Source: an uncultured Christensenella sp. (GTDB lineage Bacteria; Bacillota; Clostridia; Christensenellales; Borkfalkiaceae). Taken from it: a DNA stretch of 12,968 nt. The position numbers were made by a program, and so were the translations under genes. The stretch covers positions 1 through 12,968 of the forward strand of contig CAJTQE010000051.1 of assembly GCA_910578655.1 (NCBI GenBank), in the 5' to 3' direction. Shown here piece after piece: positions 6,697-12,946 of the stretch (position 1 is its first letter; each line of letters begins with the position of its first letter). A model generated the notes under the pieces. That model was not told where the DNA came from. It made no database searches and saw nothing but the letters and a program-made list of their open reading frames with translations.

Positions 6697-6918
6697 AACG
6701 TCGCGCCATAAATATTTGTATTCAGCATAGGATGTTACAGGAACGATAATCCAAGTAACGTTTTCCAATGGTTGCTTTGTTTTTTTGTCTTCGGGTGTGT
6801 GATTTTTATACCAACGGATGTGCCATTCAGCAAGGCTATAAGAGTTAGTTATTATATAGATTTTTAACTTTTCTTTGCCCTGCTTTTTATAGCAGACTTT
6901 ATAACAGTATTCTTGCAT
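6688..6918 (-). CDS. Small basic protein, unknown function
   Basis: A 76-aa, lysine- and tyrosine-rich protein (CYKVCYKKQGKEKLKIYII, then NSYSLAEWHIRWYKNHTPED) with no membrane segment. I do not recognise a function. I chose ATG 6918 because it follows the previous stop by 5 bp and has GGTGAG just upstream; in-frame TTG (6930) and GTG (6927) codons exist but lie over the previous gene's end and lack a separate site. Its 3' end forms half of the attenuator-like hairpin. Confidence 0.65.
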   Translation of the reverse strand: MQEYCYKVCYKKQGKEKLKIYIITNSYSLAEWHIRWYKNHTPEDKKTKQPLENVTWIIVPVTSYAEYKYLWRDVPF

Positions 6919-6923
6919 CGTTC

Positions 6924-7451
6924 TCACCAATATAGAGCTTTTGCAAAGCGGGGGAGCGCCGAGTAAAAGTTTGTATTCATAATAGTTTTGTGTAATGCGC
7001 GGTCATTAGCGAAGTAATTTCTGTCTGCGAGTTCATAGCCTTTACGGGTTAGCTTTTTAAGTTCATATCTGTCTGAGCCGTCGTGATGGCTACCTTCAAT
7101 TATTAGATGTCCGTTTCTGTCTATGATTTTTATATAGTCCAAGTGGTCAATGACGTCCAAGAATTCGTCTATTTTATTTATAAATTTGCCTCCGTCAAGA
7201 TTGCCTCGCCAGCTTCCAAAATACCCTGTCAATAAGCAACAGTTTTTGTGCAATAACGAGTCTAAGCAGTCCACGACACATTCCCATTGTGTGCGATTCT
7301 GTTCGTACATTTCGTTCTGCACTTCTTGTTCGGGTATTGCTTCCGGCGAAGCCCATTCCTCGGTGCAATCTTCAAACATAATTTCCCGTAATTCTTTTTC
7401 TCTTTCTATATCGAAATATGTATCGAATATAATAATGTCTTTTGAATTCAT
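6924..7451 (-). CDS. Conserved element protein of 175 aa, unknown function
   Basis: The N-terminal 60 residues are acidic and look flexible. The core from about residue 70 (CCLLTGYFGSWRGNLDGGKF) through DVIDHLDYIKIIDRNGHLIIEGSHHDGSDRYELKKL to about residue 140 is the recognisable conserved part of a family I recall from Bacillota conjugative elements. The GSHHDGSD stretch, with two adjacent histidines and aspartates, could bind a metal, but that is only suggestive. A strong AAGGAGG precedes ATG 7451. Gaps are 10 bp to the gene before it and 5 bp to the gene after it. Confidence 0.75.
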   Translation of the reverse strand: MNSKDIIIFDTYFDIEREKELREIMFEDCTEEWASPEAIPEQEVQNEMYEQNRTQWECVVDCLDSLLHKNCCLLTGYFGSWRGNLDGGKFINKIDEFLDVIDHLDYIKIIDRNGHLIIEGSHHDGSDRYELKKLTRKGYELADRNYFANDRALHKTIMNTNFYSALPRFAKALYW

Positions 7452-7461
7452 ATTTTCCTCC

Positions 7462-7896
7462 TTACCAATCGCAGTTTTTTAAATAGTCTTTTTCGGCTTT
7501 CTTCAAACCGTGCAATAAACGCTTGTCGGCAAATACTTGTTCTTCGGTGAGACCAAGTGCGTCAAATGTTTCGTCATATTCGTATGTAATGCAGTATTCG
7601 TGGTTTGCAAGTTCGTAAGAGAACATATCGTAGATAAAACCGTCACCGGTCTTATCCGCGGCAATAGCGGCATTTGTTTCATCTTTAAATCTTTTAAGCA
7701 TACTAAAAAAGGCTTCCTTATCGCTTTTACGGATAAAGCAGCCTGCGCCTATGGAACATATTTTGTCAGTGTCTTTGACCGTTAGTCCCCATTTCTGCAT
7801 CATTTCTTCAAATTGTTTGTTATTGAATGCAGCTCCAAGGGGAAACGCATCCATTTCTTTTTGGTGTCTGTCTTTTAATTCTTGATAAGTGTTCAT
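7462..7896 (-). CDS. Conserved element protein of 144 aa, unknown function
   Basis: The protein contains SIGAGCFIRKSDKEAFFSML (about residues 48-67), ADKTGDGFIYDMFSYELANHEY (about 80-101) and a C-terminal helical segment DALGLTEEQV. I recognise this pattern as a widespread uncharacterised family in conjugative elements of gut Bacillota. There is no signal peptide or membrane helix and no catalytic motif I can name. The start at 7896 has AAGGAG nine bases upstream, and the gene sits 10 bp before the 175-aa gene. Confidence 0.75.
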   Translation of the reverse strand: MNTYQELKDRHQKEMDAFPLGAAFNNKQFEEMMQKWGLTVKDTDKICSIGAGCFIRKSDKEAFFSMLKRFKDETNAAIAADKTGDGFIYDMFSYELANHEYCITYEYDETFDALGLTEEQVFADKRLLHGLKKAEKDYLKNCDW

Positions 7897-7919
7897 ATTA
7901 ATTCTCCTTTTTTAATGAT

Positions 7920-8435
7920 TTATAATAATCGCCAGCACCCGTGGTGTCCGACAATTGATTTAACTTTATGTTGTTCTTTTACCCATTTGGGCTGATTATT
8001 TAGAGCTTCTTTAGCTTGTTCCTCGCTTTCAAACATTAAGGCTTCTTCAGATATGTTGTTGTATGGTAGATAGCTTACAACTTCACTTTGACCTTTAAAT
8101 TCGTGAGCGAGTTCAGCAACAACTAAAGGGTATGAGCAATTACTTACAATCACATATTTTGTTTCGTTTAGTATTTGTTCAGGGTTAGTTATGTATTCTA
8201 CGAGTTGACCTTTTTCGCCGCTGCTTGTTAAAGGCAGGTAGTATTTTTTCGTTTCGGCGCAGTAGAAAATATCTTTATTGGGAGCGAATTTGTAAAATTC
8301 GTCGTAATCGAATTCACCTAATAACAACTTCTCTGTGCCGAGATTTTCTATGAATGCGTTACTTTTACGTTCCGCGGCAGTTAAGTTCCTTATTGCTTCA
8401 AGGCAAATGCCTTTATATTCAAAAACATTATTCAT
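7920..8435 (-). CDS. Hypothetical protein of 171 aa
   Basis: I do not recognise this protein. The N-terminus (MNNVFEYKGICLEAIRNLT) and later FESEEQAKEALNNQ followed by WRLL at the end suggest a small alpha/beta cytoplasmic protein. The start overlaps the ardA-like stop by 8 bp and has only a distant AAGGA about 13 bases upstream, so it probably depends on translational coupling with that gene. This links its expression to the antirestriction protein and makes a shared role possible, but nothing in the sequence proves one. Confidence 0.7.
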   Translation of the reverse strand: MNNVFEYKGICLEAIRNLTAAERKSNAFIENLGTEKLLLGEFDYDEFYKFAPNKDIFYCAETKKYYLPLTSSGEKGQLVEYITNPEQILNETKYVIVSNCSYPLVVAELAHEFKGQSEVVSYLPYNNISEEALMFESEEQAKEALNNQPKWVKEQHKVKSIVGHHGCWRLL

Positions 8436-8988
8436 ATATCACGATTATTCCTTCACTGTATTTATGTGCGGTGTCATAGCCAACGTCTTCACCGTATCTT
8501 TCAAAATCGAAATAGTTGTCTATGTCGCTGCTTATTTCACCATTGCAAGTTAGGTAATAATCGCGTCCGTAATCGTCCCAATCCCAATCTTTGAAGAGGT
8601 GGACGTCCATATCCCAATTTGAGCCATAAGAGTCAACAAGGCTTTCAAAATCGGAAAAGTTCTTAATTTCCAGAAACGCTTGAAGTATTTCATATTTGTA
8701 ATCGCAGTACAGAACGTCTGATTCCATTAAAATTTCAAAAAGGCGTTTAGGGTTCATAGAGTCCCAATCACAACAGTTAGAGGGCAGACCGTCTATGTCT
8801 TGGATAAACAGTTCTTCGTCTATGCCTTCGAGTTTAATACCCTGCTTCTTGAGTTCTTCTTCGACTTGCTCCCAATCAGTATATTTTGAAAGGTCGAGCC
8901 AAGTAGAGCCCAATGCACGGCTATTACAGGCGTTATAAGATCCCCATGAGCCTATAACTACTTTTATATCTAAATTACTTGAAATCAT
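8428..8988 (-). CDS. ardA: ArdA-like antirestriction protein (DNA mimic)
   Basis: A 186-aa, strongly acidic protein with about 41 Asp/Glu against about 14 Lys/Arg. ArdA proteins imitate bent B-form DNA and block type I restriction enzymes, letting an incoming element survive in a new host. The N-terminal IGSWGSYNACNSRALGSTWLDL (about residues 12-33) fits the ArdA start pattern, followed by EELFIQDIDGLPS (58-70) and a repeat-like FLEIKNFSDFESLVDSYGSNWD. The very acidic DWDWDDYGRDYY stretch (about 134-145) fits a DNA-mimic surface. I assign it from pattern memory and charge, not from a search. A strong GAGGAGG precedes ATG 8988, and the start overlaps the 63-aa gene by 4 bp. Confidence 0.7.
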   Translation of the reverse strand: MISSNLDIKVVIGSWGSYNACNSRALGSTWLDLSKYTDWEQVEEELKKQGIKLEGIDEELFIQDIDGLPSNCCDWDSMNPKRLFEILMESDVLYCDYKYEILQAFLEIKNFSDFESLVDSYGSNWDMDVHLFKDWDWDDYGRDYYLTCNGEISSDIDNYFDFERYGEDVGYDTAHKYSEGIIVIYE

Positions 8989-9176
8989 TTTTTATCCTCC
9001 TCGTTAAGTTTTTTAATGTGTATTTTTTTGTATTTTAAGCCATTTTGTTCACGGAATAATTTTAATGCTTCTCGGAATGAGTAAAAGATATAGCGGTGTG
9101 TTATTTGTTTTCCGAAATAATCTTTATACTTGAATATGAGTGCGCCGTTTGAGTAGTAGTAAAACAAATATCTCAT
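8985..9176 (-). CDS. Small conserved protein of 63 aa, unknown function
   Basis: An aromatic N-terminus (MRYLFYYYSNGALIFKYKD) followed by a basic helix FREALKLFREQNGLKYKKIHIKKL and a charged end. I recall close relatives beside ardA genes in similar elements, without function. The aromatic run is too short and polar to be a membrane segment. It overlaps both neighbours by exactly 4 bp (ATGA at each end), and it has only a weak ribosome-binding site, so its translation is probably coupled to the upstream gene. Confidence 0.72.
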   Translation of the reverse strand: MRYLFYYYSNGALIFKYKDYFGKQITHRYIFYSFREALKLFREQNGLKYKKIHIKKLNEEDKK

Positions 9177-9634
9177 TGTATTACCCCGTAAACGTCATCT
9201 GCATAATAGCTACAGGTAAAGCCGTTAAATATTGCCGTGCAGAAAATATCTTTGTATTTTACTATGTAATATTTCTGGTTGCCTTTTTGCCGTTCTTCAA
9301 GTACGGTTATTTCGTCCATTTTACCGTCGAGTGAATTTATGTGGGCGTCAACTTTATAAGCGGTTCCTTCACAGAAGTCCTCAAGGTCGGATATGTCCTC
9401 TAAGGGTGTAGGTGTTTCAAGCGTTCCCATACAGAAATCATAGCTGTAATATTCTGCATAGGCGCAGGTATTTAATGCGTTAGTTAAATGCGCGGCTACG
9501 ATTAAATTGTCGTCGTCGATTTTTGACTTGATAAATTCTTTTAGTTCTTCGTAGGTTGATATGTCGTCACGTTTTTCTGAAAGTTCTATGATTGCGTTGT
9601 TAAATCCTTTTTGATATAATTCTAAAATAGTCAT
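9173..9634 (-). CDS. Conserved element protein of 153 aa, unknown function
   Basis: An acidic cytoplasmic protein. The most characteristic part is AYAEYYSYDFCMGTLETPTPLEDISDLEDF (about residues 57-86), rich in Glu and Asp, followed by a beta-rich C-terminal half. I have a weak memory of this pattern in other conjugative elements. Given its position just before the ardA-like gene and its acidity, an anti-defence role is conceivable but unsupported. Start 9634 has AAGGAG nine bases upstream. Confidence 0.7.
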   Translation of the reverse strand: MTILELYQKGFNNAIIELSEKRDDISTYEELKEFIKSKIDDDNLIVAAHLTNALNTCAYAEYYSYDFCMGTLETPTPLEDISDLEDFCEGTAYKVDAHINSLDGKMDEITVLEERQKGNQKYYIVKYKDIFCTAIFNGFTCSYYADDVYGVIQ

Positions 9635-9645
9635 TTGTATACTCC

Positions 9646-9927
9646 TTATATTGATAAATAAAATTCTTCTAAAATGTCGTATCTGTCTTTGGTTTTAAGT
9701 TTTTTCCAATGTTGCGCAATGTAGTCACACAACTTGCCAAGAGGCGTTTCGTTGCTGTCTGACAGGTACAATTCATAAACCAGAGCAACGTATTCTTTCA
9801 AAGCCTTAATACTGTATTTGCGGTCTATTTCGTTGTTTACACCATAGTCAAATATCATTGCTTCTGTGCCTGATTTGTAGGTGTAGATTTGGTTGTCATA
9901 GTTGACGTGGAAATTTAAAGTTTTCAT
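9646..9927 (-). CDS. Tandem paralogue 2 of a 93-aa family, unknown function
   Basis: A 93-aa protein with 59 of 93 residues identical to the next gene upstream (9939-10220), with no gaps. The conserved C-terminal block (TPLGKLCDYIAQHWKKL, then KDRYDILEEFY) is the strongest part, so function probably lies there; the N-terminal 30 residues vary more. No known domain recognised. The leader is almost the same as its twin's (ATAAGGAGAACA, then ATG), so the duplication included the ribosome-binding site. Confidence 0.78.
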   Translation of the reverse strand: MKTLNFHVNYDNQIYTYKSGTEAMIFDYGVNNEIDRKYSIKALKEYVALVYELYLSDSNETPLGKLCDYIAQHWKKLKTKDRYDILEEFYLSI

Positions 9928-9938
9928 TTGTGTTCTCC

Positions 9939-10220
9939 TTATATTTCTGAATAAAATTCTTCTAAAATATCATATCGGTCTTTGCGTTTGAGTTTTTTCC
10001 AGTGCTGCGCAACATAATCACATAATTCACCAAGGGGCGTTCTGTTGCTGTCTTTTAAGTAACACTCATGTACAAGCCTTACATAATTTAAAAGCTCTTT
10101 GATTCCGTATTTTTTGTCAATTTTGTTGTAAATACCTGTGTGAAAAATGTAAACTTCTGAGCCAAATTCAAAAGTATAATTTCTATTGTTGTAAGTGACT
10201 TGAAAGGATAGGTTTTCCAT
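9939..10220 (-). CDS. Tandem paralogue 1 of a 93-aa family, unknown function
   Basis: The first copy in transcription order of a duplicated pair, 11 bp from its twin. Both are 93 aa long and share the C-terminal block TPLGxLCDYxAQHWKKL plus KDRYDILEEFY. At about 63 percent identity the duplication is old, and both frames are intact, which implies that both copies have been kept for use. The differing positions are concentrated in the N-terminal half (FEFGSEVYIFHTG here, YKSGTEAMIFDYG in the other), suggesting different targets or partners. Confidence 0.78.
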   Translation of the reverse strand: MENLSFQVTYNNRNYTFEFGSEVYIFHTGIYNKIDKKYGIKELLNYVRLVHECYLKDSNRTPLGELCDYVAQHWKKLKRKDRYDILEEFYSEI

Positions 10221-10231
10221 TTATGTTCTCC

Positions 10232-10768
10232 TTATAAAATTTCTACCTTGGTTAAAGTGATAAGTGAGTAGCGGTTAAATTGTTCTGTATCAGTAACTTT
10301 CCAGCAAAGATTTTTTTCTTCGCGCGTTATCGTACTGCACTCAATGTTGTATCTTTCATTAACTTTACCGTTTTCGTCAAACACTTCAGAGCCTACCCAG
10401 CTTATGTCAGCGTCTTTTTCGTCTTTTATTAGTCGTTTATATTTGCCTTTTGCAGCGGTATAGTCGTAATAGAGGTAATAGTCAAGTCCATTATCATCTT
10501 CGGTTGACCATTCCAGCATGACCAAGTATATGTGGTTGTGTTTAACTTTTATAGCGGTAACTTCTTTGAATACTATATGTCTGAACCACGATAATTCGCG
10601 TATTCCAATGTTTATTATGTAGTTATAGCTTGAAGAGTTAAGTTCGCCGTTTTTGAACAGCTCATTTAAGTATTCAAAATTATCGTCTGCAATCTCTATA
10701 TCCATTGTGTAGGTAGTTTCGTTTTCGGTTTTTGCATATAAGCCTTTGCAAGTTAATTCAAGTTTCAT
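10232..10768 (-). CDS. Hypothetical protein of 178 aa
   Basis: I do not recognise this protein. It has no signal peptide or membrane segment. Alternating hydrophobic and polar residues (IYLVMLEWSTEDD, YYLYYDYTAAKGKYKRLI) point to a beta-rich fold, and the end is NRYSLITLTKVEIL. The ribosome-binding site is AGGAG with a long 11-base spacer to ATG 10768. It begins 6 bp after the previous stop and ends 11 bp before the first 93-aa paralogue. Confidence 0.7.
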   Translation of the reverse strand: MKLELTCKGLYAKTENETTYTMDIEIADDNFEYLNELFKNGELNSSSYNYIINIGIRELSWFRHIVFKEVTAIKVKHNHIYLVMLEWSTEDDNGLDYYLYYDYTAAKGKYKRLIKDEKDADISWVGSEVFDENGKVNERYNIECSTITREEKNLCWKVTDTEQFNRYSLITLTKVEIL

Positions 10769-10774
10769 ATGTTG

Positions 10775-11143
10775 TTATGCTCCTTTTAATAATTGATGAA
10801 TTGCAAATTGTAAAACGGGCAGAGAGTAATACTTGTTACTTCCGCCCGTATAGTCTTTTTCGCTTTTTGCCGTTCTGATAAGCACGTGATTGAACCACTC
10901 GTTTTGGAAAAATCTTACGTCGCTTATTGAAAGGTAAATAAAGTGATTTTCATTGTCGGTAATAAATGCTGAAAATGTGTAGTGGTTTCTGCCTACGTTT
11001 ATCAATTGCCAGCCGTTATCTTTGCAAATGGAGCGTAGGTAGTTTATGTATTTGTTTTGAAATGTTTTGTAGTCTTCGCCCGTGTAACAACCGGTGCTGA
11101 ATTCATAATCGAGATATTTTTTCAATTCACTTAGTTTTGCCAT
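10775..11143 (-). CDS. Conserved element protein of 122 aa, unknown function
   Basis: The central block NGWQLINVGRNHYTFSAFITDNE (about residues 43-65), followed by YLSISDVRFFQNEWFNHVLIRTAK and DYTGGSNKYYSL, is one I recall as a conserved family in Bacillota conjugative elements, of unknown function. It is predicted alpha/beta and cytoplasmic. Start 11143 has GAGGTG eight bases upstream. It stands 9 bp from the previous gene. Confidence 0.75.
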   Translation of the reverse strand: MAKLSELKKYLDYEFSTGCYTGEDYKTFQNKYINYLRSICKDNGWQLINVGRNHYTFSAFITDNENHFIYLSISDVRFFQNEWFNHVLIRTAKSEKDYTGGSNKYYSLPVLQFAIHQLLKGA

Positions 11144-11152
11144 TTTTTCACC

Positions 11153-11584
11153 TCAACCTATTCTTTTAATTCCGCCAGATGCGCGTTCAATTAGGACGTC
11201 TCCGAATTCACTACATTCTTCCCAGTCTATGTTCCACACATAGGCGGCAGTGTGATATTGGTTATGACCTTCGTATTGTAATAGGTTGTCCCAATCTTCG
11301 GGATATTTGGATATAAATAGGAAGCTGTACATTTCTTTATAAAAAAGGCGCTCGTGAGTAATGGCGTAAACTTTGATATTGTACTTTTGTTCTATTTCAC
11401 GCATTTTAGCTTCAACTTCGGGCTCTTCGGATACCCAATATCCGTTAAATTGCTCAAAGAGAAATACTTCGTTTTCTTCCTTGAAACCTTTTATATATGA
11501 TTTATAAATTTTTAACTGTTTCAAGAATTCAATGGCTTTGCTCTTTTGTTTTTCTTCAAGTGTATTAGTGGTAATTTCGTTCAT
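11153..11584 (-). CDS. Conserved element protein of 143 aa, unknown function
   Basis: A helical N-terminal third (EEKQKSKAIEFLKQLKIYKSYIKGFKEE) leads into a domain with MYSFLFISKYPEDWD and YVWNIDWEECSEFGDVLIERASGGIKRIG at the end. The SEFG and GGIKR pattern fits a family I recall from element accessory regions, without a defined role. A strong GGAGG precedes ATG 11584. The start overlaps the SLOG-like gene by 4 bp. Confidence 0.72.
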   Translation of the reverse strand: MNEITTNTLEEKQKSKAIEFLKQLKIYKSYIKGFKEENEVFLFEQFNGYWVSEEPEVEAKMREIEQKYNIKVYAITHERLFYKEMYSFLFISKYPEDWDNLLQYEGHNQYHTAAYVWNIDWEECSEFGDVLIERASGGIKRIG

Positions 11585-12045
11585 TGTATTTCCTCCGTGA
11601 ATTTTTTAAAATCTTTTAAATCGTTAATGTCTGTCATTTTATGTTTTGCTGATAAAAATACTTTGCAGCCTTTTCCACACATAATCAAACGCTTTATATT
11701 AGCAAGCGTGCCTTGACTTTTACCGTCCCAAATCATAAAACCGTAATCACAAACCGCGCTCATTTCAATGTCTTTTTGTGTGTAGAAATCTCTGCCGGTT
11801 AAACATCTCGCATTGACTGCTTCAATTTTCCAATTGCCTATGTTGTTACGAGCTTTGCCATTGCTGGCATATACGTTTACATTTTTGTATCCGTATTTGT
11901 AGCAATATTTTTGAATTAAGCTGTCTACTCCGTAAGCGTCTCCTATGAGTATGTCCAATTTGCCTTGCATAATCTTGTCTAATTCGTCCTCAATTTCATA
12001 GTCAAGATATTTAATGCTTATCGAGCCACCTATAAATACTTTCAT
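11581..12045 (-). CDS. SLOG-superfamily (DprA/YspA/LOG-like) Rossmann protein
   Basis: A 154-aa single-domain protein. It begins MKVFIGGSIS with the GGS loop at residues 6-8, then GDAYGVDSLIQKYCYKYGY (35-53), the SLOG hallmark in which the GVD segment follows a beta strand, then VNVYASNG (56-63) and CDYGFMIWDGKSQGT (99-113). SLOG proteins bind nucleotides or nucleotide-derived ligands; relatives include DprA, the cytokinin-activating LOG enzymes and sensors in conflict systems. I chose the ATG at 12045 because AAGGAG lies nine bases upstream and the fold starts there; the frame runs back to 12090 through the preceding gene. No effector domain is attached, so it may be a ligand-binding partner of a neighbour. 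Family assignment is by motif. Confidence 0.75.
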   Translation of the reverse strand: MKVFIGGSISIKYLDYEIEDELDKIMQGKLDILIGDAYGVDSLIQKYCYKYGYKNVNVYASNGKARNNIGNWKIEAVNARCLTGRDFYTQKDIEMSAVCDYGFMIWDGKSQGTLANIKRLIMCGKGCKVFLSAKHKMTDINDLKDFKKFTEEIQ

Positions 12046-12055
12046 TTTGTTCTCC

Positions 12056-12304
12056 TTATAAATAAGATTCTTGGATATAAATTTCTTCACTGTATATGTG
12101 TGGATAACAGAAGTAAAGGAACCCTATTTCATCTACACATAGTCTGCAAGTTTCGACTTTCATTTGCTGATTGTCTTTTGCAAGTACCTTGATTTCTCTT
12201 TTAGCGGCATTAATGTCAAGGATAGTTAATTCTACCCTTGACGTGCCTACTGTGCAGGTATGATTTCGTATGATATCATCCCAATCAAATTCGATTTCGT
12301 TCAT
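12056..12304 (-). CDS. Hypothetical protein of 82 aa
   Basis: Not recognised. It is a mostly acidic small protein with a beta-rich middle (VELTILDINAAKREIKVLA) and a CRLCVDEIGFLYFCYPH segment with three cysteines and a histidine (C54, C57, C67, H70) that could bind a metal. Its GGAGG site lies in the last codons of the upstream microprotein gene, and the two genes are separated by a single base, so they are probably coupled. Confidence 0.68.
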   Translation of the reverse strand: MNEIEFDWDDIIRNHTCTVGTSRVELTILDINAAKREIKVLAKDNQQMKVETCRLCVDEIGFLYFCYPHIYSEEIYIQESYL

Positions 12305-12305
12305 T

Positions 12306-12434
12306 TTAATTTTCCTCCGTTATTCGCATATCGTATTCGTCATTTTCTTCTTCAAATGCTAAGAACAGTGGATCTGTGTCGTCACAACTTCCGCTGCATC
12401 TTCCGTTCAATATGCAATCATCACATAGACTCAT
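12306..12434 (-). CDS. 42-aa cysteine-rich microprotein
   Basis: A small reading frame of 43 codons starting at ATG 12434 behind a very strong AGGAGG with an eight-base spacer. The N-terminus is MSLCDDCILNGRCSGSCDD, with cysteines 4, 7, 13 and 17 in the pattern C-x2-C-x5-C-x3-C, which suggests a small zinc or metal knuckle. The remainder is acidic (ENDEYDMRITEEN). It fits exactly between its neighbours (13 bp after one stop, one base before the next start), which supports it as a real gene. Confidence 0.7.
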   Translation of the reverse strand: MSLCDDCILNGRCSGSCDDTDPLFLAFEEENDEYDMRITEEN

Positions 12435-12447
12435 TTTTATCACCTCC

Positions 12448-12774
12448 TTAATCAACGAATTTGAGCCATATGTAATATGTAGTTTCGATTTGGTCGATTA
12501 TTTCGTAACTGCCTTCTTTGTTCTCGTCGCTATCGTGGTCAACTGATTTGAATACGGGAACATTTGTGTAAATTACGTCAACGTAACCTTTAAACTCGTT
12601 CTTTTGTTCGTTTACGGGTTTGCATTTTTCGGCAACACCTTCAAACACCCTTATGTAGGTTTTACCTTTTTGTGAAGTTGCAGGGATAAGTAAGTTACCT
12701 TCTGCGAGATAACCGACACCCTTTAACTTTTCATCCCTGTTTACTTTTGAGACGCAGTAAACGACTTTTTGCAT
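12448..12774 (-). CDS. First gene of the operon, 108-aa hypothetical protein
   Basis: Not recognised. The start is placed at ATG 12774 because GGAGG sits nine bases upstream; the frame is open back to 12813 but those codons lie over the leader hairpin. The sequence is beta-rich: VVYCVSKVN, then GVGYLAEGNLLIPATSQKGKTYIRVFEG, which could be a small barrel, and a C-terminal segment IDQIETTYYIWLKFVD. As the first gene after the leader it may be an early regulator or a small single-domain protein. No helix-turn-helix is visible. Confidence 0.7.
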   Translation of the reverse strand: MQKVVYCVSKVNRDEKLKGVGYLAEGNLLIPATSQKGKTYIRVFEGVAEKCKPVNEQKNEFKGYVDVIYTNVPVFKSVDHDSDENKEGSYEIIDQIETTYYIWLKFVD

Positions 12775-12798
12775 TTCTAAATACCTCCAAAATTGTAC

Positions 12799-12813
12799 TT
12801 TGCCTTTCGGCAA
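12799..12813 (-). promoter_or_regulatory. Leader hairpin of the operon (TTGCC-GAAA-GGCAA)
   Basis: In the transcript, a 5-bp stem with a GAAA tetraloop lies 11 bases before the GGAGG site of the first gene. The 13-base core GCCGAAAGGCAAA recurs before the DUF4326 gene at 3464-3476 at a similar distance from its ribosome-binding site. It could affect ribosome access or mRNA stability. Confidence 0.45.
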
Positions 12814-12817
12814 TTAA

Positions 12818-12891
12818 CTAAGGGGGCACGGCGCTTGAAAAATCTTTTTGTTTTTTATTACATTCCCGCAGAAGTCAACTCTAAGGGAGCA
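12818..12891. promoter_or_regulatory. Probable promoter region with a direct repeat of the CTAAGGGnGCA type
   Basis: The 140 bp between the first gene (12774) and the upstream terminator holds no gene. Two near-identical 11-mers, CTAAGGGGGCA (12818-12828) and CTAAGGGAGCA (12881-12891), lie 63 bp apart, six turns of the helix, as two sites for one regulator might. On the - strand there is TTGACT (12873-12878), but the nearest good -10 (TAATAA at 12855-12860) is only 12 bp away, so I cannot name a definite promoter. The operon needs one here because the terminator blocks read-through from upstream. Confidence 0.4.
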
Positions 12892-12916
12892 AAATTTTTT
12901 CGTAGTAAAAGCAAAA

Positions 12917-12946
12917 TAGCCAAACTGTTTTTACACAGTCTGGCTA
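12917..12946 (-). terminator. Intrinsic terminator of the gene upstream of the operon
   Basis: In the - strand RNA: UAGCCAGACUG, loop, CAGUUUGGCUA (one G-U pair), followed by a U-rich AUUUUGCUUUU. It would stop transcripts arriving from beyond the right edge of the window and so marks the start of an independent transcription unit. On the + strand the stem has one mismatch. Confidence 0.75.

Noticed and set aside
12046..12090. Longer N-terminus for the SLOG-like protein
   Set aside because: The extra 15 codons overlap the previous gene, and the internal ATG has a strong AAGGAG and begins the Rossmann fold.
12099..12107. Perfect DnaA-box sequence TGTGGATAA
   Set aside because: A single copy inside a coding sequence (the Tyr-Pro-His part of the 82-aa protein), with no other boxes or A/T-rich unwinding region nearby, so probably chance.
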